A stretch of DNA of 64,000 bases from Streptomyces varsoviensis (GTDB lineage: Bacteria > Actinomycetota > Actinomycetes > Streptomycetales > Streptomycetaceae). Below, piece after piece: positions 10,460-19,187 of this stretch. The notes below the pieces were generated by a model, which was not told where the DNA came from, did not search any database, and was given only the letters and a program-made list of their open reading frames with translations. The stretch is from NCBI RefSeq assembly GCF_000718635.1, contig NZ_JOBF01000011.1, positions 186,001-250,000 of the forward strand, read 5' to 3'. The translations under genes were made by a program, and so were the position numbers. Numbering within the stretch: the first letter of the stretch is position 1; the number at the start of each line of letters is the position of its first letter.

Positions 10460-10873
10460 TCAGAGGGCCTGGAGGGCGGTCTGGGCGAAGCCGTGGTCCT
10501 GCTCGGGGGCGCCGCCGCCGAGGCCGAGGGCGCCGATGAGCTGCCCGTCGCGGTGGATCGGCACGCCGCCCGCGATGAACAGCAGGGGCTTGCCCAGCGC
10601 GGTGGGCAGGGAGTGGAACGGGCCGTCCGGCTTGACCAGGTCGGCCACGTCGGCCGTCGCCGCGTTGAGCTGGAGCGCGGTGTACGCCTTGGCCGTACTG
10701 GTCTCGCCGGAGATCAGCACGGCGCGCTCGTCGCGGCGGAAGGCCAGCAGGTGCCCGCCGGCGTCGAGAACGGTGATGCTGACGGGGACGCCGGCCGCGT
10801 CGGCCGCCTGGCGGGCGGCGAGGACGAGGGTTTCGGCGTCGGCGGCGGTCAGCGGGGTGACGGTGGTGCTCAT
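10460..10873 (-). CDS. GlcG/HbpS-family small protein
   Basis: A 137-residue protein of the GlcG/HbpS (DUF336) family. Typical segments are SITVLDAGGHLLAFRRDE, the TSTAKAYTA helix and PLLFIAGGVPIHRDGQLIGALGLGGG. HbpS in Streptomyces is an extracellular haem-binding octamer that modulates the SenS/SenR system; others are cytosolic and of unclear role. This copy shows no signal peptide, so the cytosolic form is more likely. GAGGC precedes the ATG. It is downstream of, and on the same strand as, an MFS transporter gene, with an 89-bp gap. Confidence 0.82.
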   Translation of the reverse strand: MSTTVTPLTAADAETLVLAARQAADAAGVPVSITVLDAGGHLLAFRRDERAVLISGETSTAKAYTALQLNAATADVADLVKPDGPFHSLPTALGKPLLFIAGGVPIHRDGQLIGALGLGGGAPEQDHGFAQTALQAL

Positions 10874-10962
10874 GGTTGTTGCCTCAGTTTCTTGGATCGC
10901 TAATCGAGGTGTTGCTGTTGCGGGGTTACGCGCGACCGGTGTGACGCGCGAGTGTGAGGGGG

Positions 10963-12219
10963 TCAGGAGCGAACGGCGCCCGCCGGGGCGGCGGCCGGGT
11001 CGGACGCGGGGCCCTGAACAGAGACGTCGGCGCTGTCGGAGTGCGCCGGGGCCAGGGCGGTGGCGCCGGGGGCGGCGGTCCGCCGTTCGAGCCGGTGCGA
11101 GATGACGGCCAGTACCAGCGCGGCGGCGGCCAGGGCGGCCCCGACGGCGTTGGGCGCGGAGTAGCCGAACCCGGCGGAGATCACCGCGCCGCCGATCCAG
11201 GCGGACAGGGCGTTGCCCAGGTTGAAGGCGCCGATGTTGGCCGCCGAGGCCAGCGTCGGAGCGCCGTGGGCGTGGTCCAGGACGCGCTTCTGGAGGGGCG
11301 GGACGGTCGCGAAGCCGAGGGCGCCGATGAGGAAGACGGCCACGACGGACGCGGCCTTGCCGGAGGCCAGGAAGGTGAACAGCAGCAGGACGAGCGCCAG
11401 GCCGCCGAGCGCGGTGTAGAGCATCGGCATGAGCCTGCGGTCCGCGAGCCGGCCGCCGACGAGGTTGCCGGTCACCATGCCCAGCCCGAAGACCACCATC
11501 AGCCAGGTGACCGAGGACTCCGCGAAGCCGGCGACGTCGGTCATCATCGGCGCGATGTAGGTGATCGCGGCGAATACGCCGCCGAAACCGAGCACCGTCA
11601 TGGCCATGGCCAGCACGACCTGGGTGTTCTTGAAGGCGGCGACCTCGTGCCGCAGTCGTACGCCCCGCGGCTTGGGCATGTCGGGTACCAGCGCCGCGAC
11701 GCCGGCCAGCCCGAGCACGCCGAGGGCGGCGACGATCAGGAAGGTCACGCGCCAGCCGGCGCTCTGGCCCACGAGCGTGCCCAGCGGCACGCCGACGACG
11801 TTGGCCACGGTCAGGCCGGTGAACATCATCGAGATCGCGCCGGCCTTCTTGTGGGGGGCGACCAGTTCGGCGGCGACGACCGCGCCGATGCCGAAGAAGG
11901 CGCCGTGGGCCAGCGAGGCCACCACCCGGCCGATCAGCATGACGGCGAAGACCGGGGCCACGGCGGAGATGAGATTGCCGAGGATGAACAGGCCCATGAG
12001 CAGCATGAGCATGTTCTTGCGCGAGATGCGGGTGCCGACGACGGTCATGATCGGCGCGCCGATCATGACGCCGAGGGCGTAGCCGGTGACCAGGAAGCCG
12101 GCCGTCGGTACGGACACCCCGAGGTCCGCGCCGACCTGGGGCAGCAGCCCCATGATCACGAATTCCGTGGTGCCGATTCCGAAGGCCCCTATGGCCAGAG
12201 CCAGCAGTGCGAGCGGCAT
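10963..12219 (-). CDS. MFS transporter, DHA1 drug-efflux type
   Basis: A 418-residue major facilitator with twelve predicted membrane segments. It begins MPLALLALAIGAFGIGTTEFVIMGLLPQ, a signature of the AraJ/Cmx-like DHA1 exporters, and has the GTRISRKN loop between helices 2 and 3. It should export a hydrophobic drug or metabolite by proton antiport. I take the ATG at 12219, which follows AGGAAAGGA; longer in-frame starts add sequence overlapping the operator and divergent regulator. A MarR regulator is divergent, so the likely scheme is ligand-relieved repression. Confidence 0.9.
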   Translation of the reverse strand: MPLALLALAIGAFGIGTTEFVIMGLLPQVGADLGVSVPTAGFLVTGYALGVMIGAPIMTVVGTRISRKNMLMLLMGLFILGNLISAVAPVFAVMLIGRVVASLAHGAFFGIGAVVAAELVAPHKKAGAISMMFTGLTVANVVGVPLGTLVGQSAGWRVTFLIVAALGVLGLAGVAALVPDMPKPRGVRLRHEVAAFKNTQVVLAMAMTVLGFGGVFAAITYIAPMMTDVAGFAESSVTWLMVVFGLGMVTGNLVGGRLADRRLMPMLYTALGGLALVLLLFTFLASGKAASVVAVFLIGALGFATVPPLQKRVLDHAHGAPTLASAANIGAFNLGNALSAWIGGAVISAGFGYSAPNAVGAALAAAALVLAVISHRLERRTAAPGATALAPAHSDSADVSVQGPASDPAAAPAGAVRS

Positions 12220-12279
12220 GACGAGGGTCCTTTCCTCTGCGGAGGAGCAGAGAATGTGCAAGCTCCTTACAGGCGTCGA

Positions 12280-12304
12280 CAATAGTTGCACGCGATGGCT
12301 ATTG
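12280..12304. promoter_or_regulatory. MarR operator candidate in the MFS promoter
   Basis: CAATAG at 12280-12285 and CTATTG at 12299-12304 form an inverted repeat. On the minus strand they fall between TTGCCA and TATTGT, spaced 18 bp, a plausible promoter for the MFS gene. A TATAGT hexamer at 12316-12321 may serve the rightward MarR gene. A repressor bound to the dyad would block both. Confidence 0.5.
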
Positions 12305-12391
12305 GCAAACGCGGGTATAGTGGTATGCGTGCTGAGCCGGTGGAACGCCGCCGGCGGCGCCGTCCGTACGATCCGACTGAGGGAGCCGCTC

Positions 12392-12859
12392 ATGACCGCC
12401 ACCGACCCGGCGATGACCGCACTGGCGCACGGCTGGTCGGCGCTCTCGCTGCTGCACGGCCGCATCGAGAACCGAGTCGAGCGCGCGCTCCAGTCCGGCC
12501 ACCACCTGAGCGCGCGCGAGTACTCGCTGCTGGACGTGTTGAGCCGGCAGCACGACGGCGAGGGCGGGCACCTTCAGATGCGGCAGGTCGCCGACTCGGT
12601 CGTCCTCAGCCAGAGCGCCACCACGCGGCTGGTGACCCGGCTGGAGGACCGCGGGCTGCTCTCGCGCTTCCTCTGCCCCACCGACCGGCGCGGCATCTAC
12701 ACCGATGTCACGCCCGACGGCGCGCGCCTGCTGGAAGAGGCCCGCCCCACCCACAACACCGCCCTGCGCGAGGCGCTCGACGAGGCGGCCGCCGAGCCCG
12801 TACTCGCGCCCCTCGTCGACGCCGTGCGCCAGGTGCAGGGCACGATCCAGCCCGTGTGA
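12392..12859 (+). CDS. MarR-family transcriptional regulator
   Basis: A 155-residue winged-helix regulator. The recognition region reads LQMRQVADSVVLSQSATTRLVTRLEDRGLLSRF, followed by the wing TDRRGIYTDVTPDGARLLEEA, the classic MarR layout. The ATG at 12392 has GAGGGAG eight bases upstream; in-frame codons further 5' overlap the MFS promoter. It is divergent from a DHA1 exporter with about 170 bp between the starts, so it most likely represses that exporter and itself until a ligand binds. Confidence 0.88.
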   Translation: MTATDPAMTALAHGWSALSLLHGRIENRVERALQSGHHLSAREYSLLDVLSRQHDGEGGHLQMRQVADSVVLSQSATTRLVTRLEDRGLLSRFLCPTDRRGIYTDVTPDGARLLEEARPTHNTALREALDEAAAEPVLAPLVDAVRQVQGTIQPV

Positions 12860-12877
12860 CCCGCCGGCGCCCTACGC

Positions 12878-12946
12878 CGGCCGGGCCCCGGCACGCACGC
12901 GGGCCGGGCCTTGGTACGTGCGCGGGCCGGGCTTCGGCACGTGCGG
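12878..12946. repeat. Degenerate 23-bp tandem repeat, 3 copies
   Basis: Units at 12878-12900, 12901-12923 and 12924-12946 share the frame GGGCCGGGC..CGGCACG. The array begins 18 bp after the MarR stop codon and fills part of the 279-bp gap before the TmrB-like gene. It has no coding sense. Confidence 0.8.
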
Positions 12947-13138
12947 GCGTACGCGGGCCCCTGGGCGAGTGCACCGCGCGCTCGGCGCACGAGCCGCCCG
13001 TACTGCGTCGCGTCCGTCCTCCTGCCACGCGTCCGCCCTCTTTACGACTGGGACGGGCGTATCCGACGTCTTACCGGCCGGGGTACCTCCGACGCCGCAG
13101 TCGTGGGCGACCGGCGGTGCGGCGATCGTGCGGCATGG

Positions 13139-13690
13139 TCAGGTGCTGGATGTCCCCTCGGGGCGGGCCCGGGCCAGCACCTGGTCGGCCAGTTCCTCTG
13201 GGGTGAGTTCGCCGTCCAGGAACACCGTGTCGCTGGGGAGGGTGTCGGCCGCCGCCAGGCAGGACTCGATCTTGCCCTTGCACCAGCGCCGCACCTGTTC
13301 ATCCTGCTCGGGATCGTCCGGGGTGAAGCTCCGCCCGTCGATCCGCTTCTCCAGGACCTCTCGGGGGGCTTTGAGGAAGAAGTGGTGGACGCTGACGTCC
13401 GCATCCCTCAGCGCGCCGAAGATCTCATCGACATAGGCGGCGTTGACCAGGGTCATGGGGACCAGGACCGGCCGGTGGTGCTCCTCGACCAGGCCCACCG
13501 CCAAGCTCGCGACCTGTCGCCGCCACAGCCTGAGGTCCTGGAAGTCGCCGGTCGGCGACTCCACGATCTCCCGCAGTACGAATCCGATCATCTCCGGGTC
13601 GAAGACGAGGGCCTCGGGCCAGCGTGGCCGCAGCTCGTCCACGAGCGTGCTCTTCCCGCTGCCGAACGCGCCGTTCACCCAAACGATCAA
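13139..13690 (-). CDS. TmrB-like ATP-binding protein
   Basis: A 183-residue P-loop protein. Its start LIVWVNGAFGSGKST, then LVFDPEMIGFVLREIV, VLVPMTLVNAAYVDEI and HHFFLKAPREVLEKRI follow Bacillus TmrB, the tunicamycin-resistance protein, block by block. TmrB is thought to bind tunicamycin at the membrane using ATP. The role here may be resistance or a nucleotide or sugar kinase-like activity. I choose the TTG at 13690, because GGGAGGA sits just before it and the family begins at this point; an upstream ATG at 13729 adds 13 unrelated residues. The gene stands alone between repeats. Confidence 0.8.
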   Translation of the reverse strand: MIVWVNGAFGSGKSTLVDELRPRWPEALVFDPEMIGFVLREIVESPTGDFQDLRLWRRQVASLAVGLVEEHHRPVLVPMTLVNAAYVDEIFGALRDADVSVHHFFLKAPREVLEKRIDGRSFTPDDPEQDEQVRRWCKGKIESCLAAADTLPSDTVFLDGELTPEELADQVLARARPEGTSST

Positions 13691-13733
13691 CGTAATCCTC
13701 CCGCCCTGCTCCCTCGCCCGCCGGTCCATGACG

Positions 13734-13792
13734 AGCCGAGTCGAGTCGAATCAAGCCGAGTCGAGCGCGTGAGTCTACGCAGCGACTCAGGA
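13734..13792. repeat. GAGTCGAG repeats and a TGAGTC dyad
   Basis: Upstream of the TmrB-like gene, the octamer GAGTCGAG or close variants recur about every 10-20 bp, and TGAGTC-N8-GACTCA forms a short dyad near 13769-13788. This may be promoter or operator DNA for the leftward gene, but no -10/-35 pair is clear. Confidence 0.4.
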
Positions 13793-13932
13793 AAGGTCAT
13801 ACCTCTGTCTCGGTGCGTGACGCCTTGCCCGGGAGGCGGTTCGGGCCCCGTCGTGGAGACTGCGGCATTACGCTGCGCGGAACTATGGCCATGGCCATGA
13901 CTGTGGCCCGTTGCTGAGGAGTGTGGTGCCTT

Positions 13933-15063
13933 ATGTCCGCGCTGTCGATCGACGGCAAGTGCGACGCGGCGTTCGCCGGAGTGCGCGAGGTGTTCGCGCG
14001 GCATTTCGCCGACGGACTGGAGCTCGGGGCGCGCGTGGCGGTGATACTCGACGGGGCCGTGGTCGTGGACCTGTGGGGCGGCTACGCGGACCCCGGGCGC
14101 ACCGTCCCATGGAACGACTCGACCCTGGTGAACGTGTGGTCCACCACCAAGGGCGTGGCCGCGCTCGCCGCCCATCTGCTGGCCGACCGGGGGCTGCTCG
14201 ACCTCGACGCCCCGGTGGCGCGGTACTGGCCCGAGTTCGCGGCGGCCGGCAAGGCGGAACTGCCCGTCCGGTACCTGCTGAGCCACCGCGCCGGGCTCGC
14301 CGGGCTGCGGGAACCCGTCGCCCTGGAGGAGCTGTACGACTGGGGCCTCATGACCTCACGGCTGGCGGCCGCCGAGCCGCTGTGGGAGCCGGGCACCGCA
14401 TCGGGCTACCACGCCATGACGTACGGGCACTTGATCGGTGAGGTCATCAGGCGGATATCGGGCAAGACCGTCGGCGAGTTCATCCGCGCCGAGCTGACCG
14501 GCCCCCTCGGCGCGGACTTCCATCTCGGGCTCGATCAGCGGGACGACGGGCGCGTGGCGACCCTGGTGCAGGCGCCGCCCCCGCCGGGCCCCGCGCCGAC
14601 GCTGAGCCCCATCACCCTCGCCGCCCTCGCCAACCCCGGAACCGGGGCCGACGCCGCGAACTCCCCGGCCTGGCGGCGCGCCGAGCTGCCCGCCGTCAAC
14701 GGGCACGCCACCGCGCTCGCGCTGGCCCAGCTCTACGGCGCCTACGCCGGCCGTTCCGCCGTGCTCAGCCCCCAGCAGACCGACATCGCGCGGCAGGGGC
14801 AAGGGCGCTGCCTCGACCTGGTGCTCGGCGTGCTGCTCGGCCGCGAGTCCGAGTTCGGCCTGGGCGTCATTCCCAGCGGGGAGGAGGGTGGTTACGGGCC
14901 CAATCCGCGCGCCTTCGGTTTCGACGGATACGGCGGTTCCTTCGGAATGTGCGATCCCGAAGCGGAGTTGAGCATGGGGTACACCATGAACGTGATGGGC
15001 CATCACATATTGAACGACCCGCGGAAAACGGACCTGATCGAAGCCGTATACGCCGCGCTCTGA
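13933..15063 (+). CDS. Serine beta-lactamase-family hydrolase (class C/EstB-like)
   Basis: A 376-residue protein of the beta-lactamase/transpeptidase-like superfamily. The SxxK motif is STTK (Ser70, Lys73 from the chosen start), and a GYHAMTYG block provides the usual tyrosine. It has no signal peptide, which argues for an intracellular esterase or lipase of the EstB type rather than a secreted antibiotic-hydrolysing enzyme. GAGGAG lies 11 bases before the ATG at 13933; a GTG at 13921 overlaps that site and is less likely. The DNA encoding the last codons and the stop is the first unit of a degenerate 20-bp repeat. It precedes the NRPS cluster but I see no functional link. Confidence 0.82.
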   Translation: MSALSIDGKCDAAFAGVREVFARHFADGLELGARVAVILDGAVVVDLWGGYADPGRTVPWNDSTLVNVWSTTKGVAALAAHLLADRGLLDLDAPVARYWPEFAAAGKAELPVRYLLSHRAGLAGLREPVALEELYDWGLMTSRLAAAEPLWEPGTASGYHAMTYGHLIGEVIRRISGKTVGEFIRAELTGPLGADFHLGLDQRDDGRVATLVQAPPPPGPAPTLSPITLAALANPGTGADAANSPAWRRAELPAVNGHATALALAQLYGAYAGRSAVLSPQQTDIARQGQGRCLDLVLGVLLGRESEFGLGVIPSGEEGGYGPNPRAFGFDGYGGSFGMCDPEAELSMGYTMNVMGHHILNDPRKTDLIEAVYAAL

Positions 15064-15129
15064 CCCGGTACGTCGCGCTCCGGCCCCGGTGCGCCGCGTT
15101 CTGGCTCGGTACGCCGCGCTCTGACTCGA
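15049..15129. repeat. Degenerate 20-bp repeat derived from a gene 3' end
   Basis: Four units (starting 15049, 15069, 15090 and 15110) share the pattern TACGCCGCGCTCTGACTCGG. The first includes the final codons and TGA stop of the beta-lactamase-family gene. The later units look like decayed copies of that end. Confidence 0.85.
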
Positions 15130-15354
15130 CTGATTTCCCTGCCCGGCCGGTCGGATTCCGCCGTTCGGCAACGCGGGGCCGCGGCACGGCGGCCCCGCCC
15201 CGCTCGCTGCCCGACAGTGCAGCGGCCGCTTCCCCTTCGGGTACCCCGCTTGGCTCCCCTCCCGCCGCCCGACATCTTGTGGCGAGGACAGAGGTTTCGC
15301 GCGCTTCGCCGGGAAACCACCGCACCCGCCAGGGCCGGAAGGGGTCTTGCCATC
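15130..15354. other. Leader region of the NRPS/PKS cluster
   Basis: These 225 bp precede the first cluster gene and must hold its promoter if the cluster is transcribed from here. The sequence is GC-rich with runs of inverted GGCC/GCCGC; I see no convincing -35/-10 pair or operator. GGAAGGGG just before 15355 is the ribosome site of the first gene. Confidence 0.4.
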
Positions 15355-15705
15355 ATGGTTTCCGAGGCCGAGCCAACGCAACACATCTCCTCACGCGACG
15401 ACGTGCGCGACACGATCGGCCGGGTATGGAAGGAAGTCCTCCGCCTCGACGAGTTCGGCTACGGTGACAATTTCTTCGAGCTCGGCGGACATTCGCTGAC
15501 GGCATCCCAGGCGATCTCCCGCATCGCGCGCGCGTTGCACGTCGAGATTCCGATGGCCGACTTCTTCGAACGGCCCACCGTCGACGAACTCGCCGAATTC
15601 GTGACGCGGCGACAGGACTCCGTGACGCGGGGAGAGGAAGCCCTGACGCGGCCCGCCGGCGCCGCCCCTGCCGCGCCCACCCCTCGCAACGGCGCGTCCG
15701 CGTGA
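15355..15705 (+). CDS. Free-standing peptidyl carrier protein
   Basis: A 116-residue discrete carrier protein. The phosphopantetheine site is DNFFELGGHSLTA with the attachment serine at residue 47. The N-terminal 14 residues and the Ala/Pro-rich tail lie outside the 75-residue carrier fold. It opens the NRPS cluster and its stop overlaps the GTG of the next gene (GTGA), implying translational coupling. It should carry the starter amino or acyl unit, probably loaded by the stand-alone A domain at 26532-28265, and deliver it to the first C domain. An N-terminal docking role is possible but unseen. Confidence 0.9.
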   Translation: MVSEAEPTQHISSRDDVRDTIGRVWKEVLRLDEFGYGDNFFELGGHSLTASQAISRIARALHVEIPMADFFERPTVDELAEFVTRRQDSVTRGEEALTRPAGAAPAAPTPRNGASA

Positions 15706-18700
15706 GCGGCGGCAACGGGCTCTCGGCGCTCTCCTCCGCCCAGCAACGCCTCTGGTTCCTCTGGCAGTTGCGGCCCGACGGCAGCGAGTACAACGTGCCG
15801 CGCGCCACGCGGCTGCGCGGCCCGCTGGACGTCCCCGCCCTTCAGCAGGCCCTCGACCGGCTGGTGGCCCGGCACGACGTGCTGCGCGCCACGTTCCCGA
15901 CCGTGGACGGCGCGCCCGCCCTGCGGATCGCCCCGGAGGGCCGCGTGCCCTTGACCCTGACCGACCTCGGCCGGGCGCCGGCGGCGGCGCGGGAAGCAGC
16001 CATGCGCGAGGCGGTCGCCCGAGCCGCCCTCGCCCCGTTCGACCTGGCGGCCGGGCCGGTGTTCCGCGCGGACCTGATCCGGCTCGCCGACGACGACCAC
16101 GCGCTGGTCCTCGCCTTCCACCACATCGTGGTCGACGGCTGGTCGCTGGGCATCCTCGACCGGGAGCTGTCCGTCCTGTACCAGGCCGCGCTGACCGGCG
16201 CCGCCGACCCGCTGCCCGCGCCCGTACGCTCGTACCAGGAGTACGTGGCCGCCGAGCGGCGGCTCCTGGCCGGGCCGCGCAGCCGCGAGGCGCTGGACTA
16301 CTGGCGCGCCGAACTCTCGGGCGTGCGGCTCAAGTTGCCCTTGCCGAGCGACCGGCCGCACCCCGCCGCGCAGAGCTTCGAGGGCGACAGCCGGCCCTTC
16401 GCCATACCGCCGGAGCTCGGGCAGCGGCTCGAAGCCGTCGCCTCCCGCAACCGCTCCACCCGCTTCATCACCCTGCTGGCCGCCTACGCGGTCCTGATGT
16501 CCCGGCTCGCCTCGACGACCGACCTGGTCATCGGCGTGCCGGTCAGCGGCCGCACGGAGCTGGAGGTCGAAGGCACCGTCGGGCTGTTCGTGAACATGCT
16601 GCCGCTGCGCGTCCGCTGCGCGCCGGACACGGCCTTCGGAACGCTCGTCCAGCAGGTGCGCGACACGTTCCTCGCCGGGCACGAGTACCAGGACCTGCCC
16701 TTCCAGCTCCTCGTGGAGGAGTTGCAGCCGGACCGCTCGACCTCCCGGCACCCGCTCTTCCAGACCGTGGTCACCTACGAGGACCTGCCCGACGCGGGCG
16801 AGCTCCTCCCCGGCCTCGACTCCTCACCGCTGCCGCTGCCGACGGACACCGCCAAGTACGAGATGGCGCTGCACCTGGCGTGGCACCGGAAGGGCGCCGA
16901 GGCGTGGATGGGCTACCAGACGGACGTCTTCGACGGCCGCACCGCGGAGCTGTTCGGCCGGCGGTACGTACGCCTGCTCACCGCCGCGCTCGCCGACCCC
17001 GACGCCCCGATCGGCCGACTGCCCGTACTCGACGCCGACGAGGAACGGACGCTGCTCAGGGAGTGGTCCGGCGCGGCGGACAGCCCGCGCGAGCGCGGAG
17101 AGGACGGCGCGCGCGAGTCCGTGGCGGACGACCCGTGCGACTACGCGGTGGGCGACCCGCGCGATCACGCCGCGGACCGCGCCCACGAGACCGTACGAGC
17201 CGACGAGCACCAGCCCGCTGGGCACCGCGTCGACGACCTCTTCCGCCGCCGGGCCCGCGCGCACCCGGACGCCGTCGCCGTACGGACCGCAGAGGCCACC
17301 CTCACGTACGCCGCGCTGGACCGGGCCGCCGACGAGGCGGCGGCCGGGCTGCGGGCGGCGGGCGCGGGGCCGGGCGCGCTCGTGGCGGTCTGCCTGCCGC
17401 GCGGCGCGGAGCTGGTGACCGCGCAACTGGCCGTCCTCAAGTGCGGTGCCGCCTATGTCTCCCTGGACCCCGCGCACCCCGTGTCGCGGCTGAACGCGAT
17501 CCTCGCCGAGGCGCGCCCGCTGCTCGCCGTGGCCGACGCCGGGCACGCCGGGTCCCTGGGCGGCGGTACGGACGTCCGTACGCTCGACGCCCTGACCGTG
17601 CCCGGGGGATCGGTACCGGCCCCGCGGACCGGGCCGGGCGACCTGGCCTACGTCGTATACACCTCCGGTTCGACCGGTGAGCCCAAGGGCGTGATGGTCG
17701 AGCACCACGCCCTCACCACCCTGGTGACCTGGAGCCACGCGGAATTCGGCCTCGGCCCCGGCGACCGCGGCACGCTCATCGCCGCCCCCGGATTCGACGC
17801 CTCCGTCTGGGAGATCTGGTCGGCCCTGACCGCCGGGGCCACCCTGGAGATACCCGACGCGGAGACCGTGCCGGACCCGGCCGCGCTCCGCGCCTGGCTC
17901 ACCGAACACCGGGTCACCAGCGCCTTTCTGCCGACACCACTGCTGGAGCGGATGCTCGGCACGCCGTGGCCCGCCGATACGGCGCTGCGCACCGTGCACG
18001 CCGGCGGCGACCGGCTGCACGGAACGGGCGGCCACGCGCTGCCCTTCCGCCTCGTCAACAACTACGGGCCCACCGAGAACACGGTCATAGCCGCCTCGGG
18101 CACGGTCACGGCGGCGGGCGAGGCGCGCGGCGTGCTCCCCGGCATCGGCCGGCCGATCACCGGGACCGAGGCGTACGTGTTCGACGCCGAGCTGCGGCCC
18201 GTCCCCGTAGGCGTCCCCGGCGAGCTGTACCTGGGCGGCGCGGGGCTCGCCCGCGGCTACCTCGGCAGGGCCGCGCTGACCGCCGACCGGTTCGTACCGC
18301 ACCCCTACGCCGCGACGCCGGGCGCCCGCCTCTACCGCACGGGCGACCTGGTGCGCTGGCGGAACGACGGCAGCCTGGACTTCCTGGGCCGCGACGACCA
18401 CCAGGTGAAGATCCGCGGCGTACGCGTCGAACTCGGCGAGATCGAGAACGTGCTCCGCGCCCACCCCGCCGTACGCGAAGCGGCCGTGCTCACCACGGCC
18501 CCGGACGACGGCCCGGCCGGGACCGAACTCATCGCCTACCTGGTGCCCGCCGACGGCTCGTCAGCTCTCGAACTCGCCGAGCTGCACGACCATATGACGC
18601 GGCGTCTGCCCCGCCACATGCACCCGCGCCGATGCCTGGCCCTGCCCTCGCTGCCGCTCACCCCCAACGGCAAGGTCGACCGTACGGCGCTGCCCGAGGA

Positions 18701-19187
18701 CGCCCGGGAAATCGCCGCGCCCGCCGCCGCCCGCCGGCGCGCCGAGGCGCCCCTGGAGCGCCGGATCAGCGCCGTGTGGGCGGCGGCGCTCGGCCACGAT
18801 TCCTTCGGCATCGAGGACAACTTCTTCGACGTGGGCGGCCATTCGCTGCTGCTGGCCTCGGTCCGCGACCGGCTCGCCGAGGAACTGGGCGGCCCGGTGC
18901 GGATCGCCGACCTGTACGCGCACCCGACCATCGCCGCCCTCGCCCGGCGGCTCGCCGGCGCCGAGACCTCCGCCCCGGCCCCGGCCCGTACCGGCGGCGC
19001 GGACCGCGCCGCCGACCGCCGCCGCGGCGCCGCCCGGCTCACGGCCATGCGAGCGCGGGCCTCAGGGGACGCGCGAACCTCCCGGACCGACCGGACCGCC
19101 GAGACCTCCCGGGCCTCCCGAACCCCCCGGACCACCGAGGACCCCCGGGCCTCCCGGACCTCCCACGGAAGGGCTGAACGACAGTGA
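15702..19187 (+). CDS. NRPS module C-A-PCP (leucine-like A domain)
   Basis: An 1161-residue condensation-adenylation-carrier module. The C domain (about 5-435) has the catalytic HHIVVDG near residue 139. The A domain (about 500-985) has YTSGSTGEPKG near 652, FDASVWE and NNYGPTEN. Hand alignment to GrsA gives the pocket D-A-W-F-V-A-N-V-I-K, nearest to the leucine code DAWFLGNVVK. The carrier (NFFDVGGHSLL) has its serine near 1047. Between C and A lies an Asp/Arg/His-rich insert of about 50 residues, and the C-terminal 70 residues are an Arg/Thr/Ser repeat tail from nonamer-based DNA repeats. Coupled by overlaps to the carrier gene before it and the KS gene after it. Predicted step: condense the starter with an aliphatic residue and hand it to the KS. 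Confidence 0.93.
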   Translation: MSGGNGLSALSSAQQRLWFLWQLRPDGSEYNVPRATRLRGPLDVPALQQALDRLVARHDVLRATFPTVDGAPALRIAPEGRVPLTLTDLGRAPAAAREAAMREAVARAALAPFDLAAGPVFRADLIRLADDDHALVLAFHHIVVDGWSLGILDRELSVLYQAALTGAADPLPAPVRSYQEYVAAERRLLAGPRSREALDYWRAELSGVRLKLPLPSDRPHPAAQSFEGDSRPFAIPPELGQRLEAVASRNRSTRFITLLAAYAVLMSRLASTTDLVIGVPVSGRTELEVEGTVGLFVNMLPLRVRCAPDTAFGTLVQQVRDTFLAGHEYQDLPFQLLVEELQPDRSTSRHPLFQTVVTYEDLPDAGELLPGLDSSPLPLPTDTAKYEMALHLAWHRKGAEAWMGYQTDVFDGRTAELFGRRYVRLLTAALADPDAPIGRLPVLDADEERTLLREWSGAADSPRERGEDGARESVADDPCDYAVGDPRDHAADRAHETVRADEHQPAGHRVDDLFRRRARAHPDAVAVRTAEATLTYAALDRAADEAAAGLRAAGAGPGALVAVCLPRGAELVTAQLAVLKCGAAYVSLDPAHPVSRLNAILAEARPLLAVADAGHAGSLGGGTDVRTLDALTVPGGSVPAPRTGPGDLAYVVYTSGSTGEPKGVMVEHHALTTLVTWSHAEFGLGPGDRGTLIAAPGFDASVWEIWSALTAGATLEIPDAETVPDPAALRAWLTEHRVTSAFLPTPLLERMLGTPWPADTALRTVHAGGDRLHGTGGHALPFRLVNNYGPTENTVIAASGTVTAAGEARGVLPGIGRPITGTEAYVFDAELRPVPVGVPGELYLGGAGLARGYLGRAALTADRFVPHPYAATPGARLYRTGDLVRWRNDGSLDFLGRDDHQVKIRGVRVELGEIENVLRAHPAVREAAVLTTAPDDGPAGTELIAYLVPADGSSALELAELHDHMTRRLPRHMHPRRCLALPSLPLTPNGKVDRTALPEDAREIAAPAAARRRAEAPLERRISAVWAAALGHDSFGIEDNFFDVGGHSLLLASVRDRLAEELGGPVRIADLYAHPTIAALARRLAGAETSAPAPARTGGADRAADRRRGAARLTAMRARASGDARTSRTDRTAETSRASRTPRTTEDPRASRTSHGRAERQ
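19060..19175. repeat. In-frame nonamer-type repeat at the NRPS C-terminus
   Basis: Variants of CCTCCCGGA/CCTCCCGGG recur through the last codons of the first NRPS gene. They encode a low-complexity tail rich in SRT/RTxR after the carrier domain. Length changes by multiples of nine would keep the frame. Confidence 0.7.

Noticed and set aside
16824..18464. Long minus-strand open frames across the NRPS and PKS genes (also near 18536-21628, 22660-25383 and 28845-30518)
   Set aside because: All are antisense to conserved NRPS/PKS domains and show no family resemblance.
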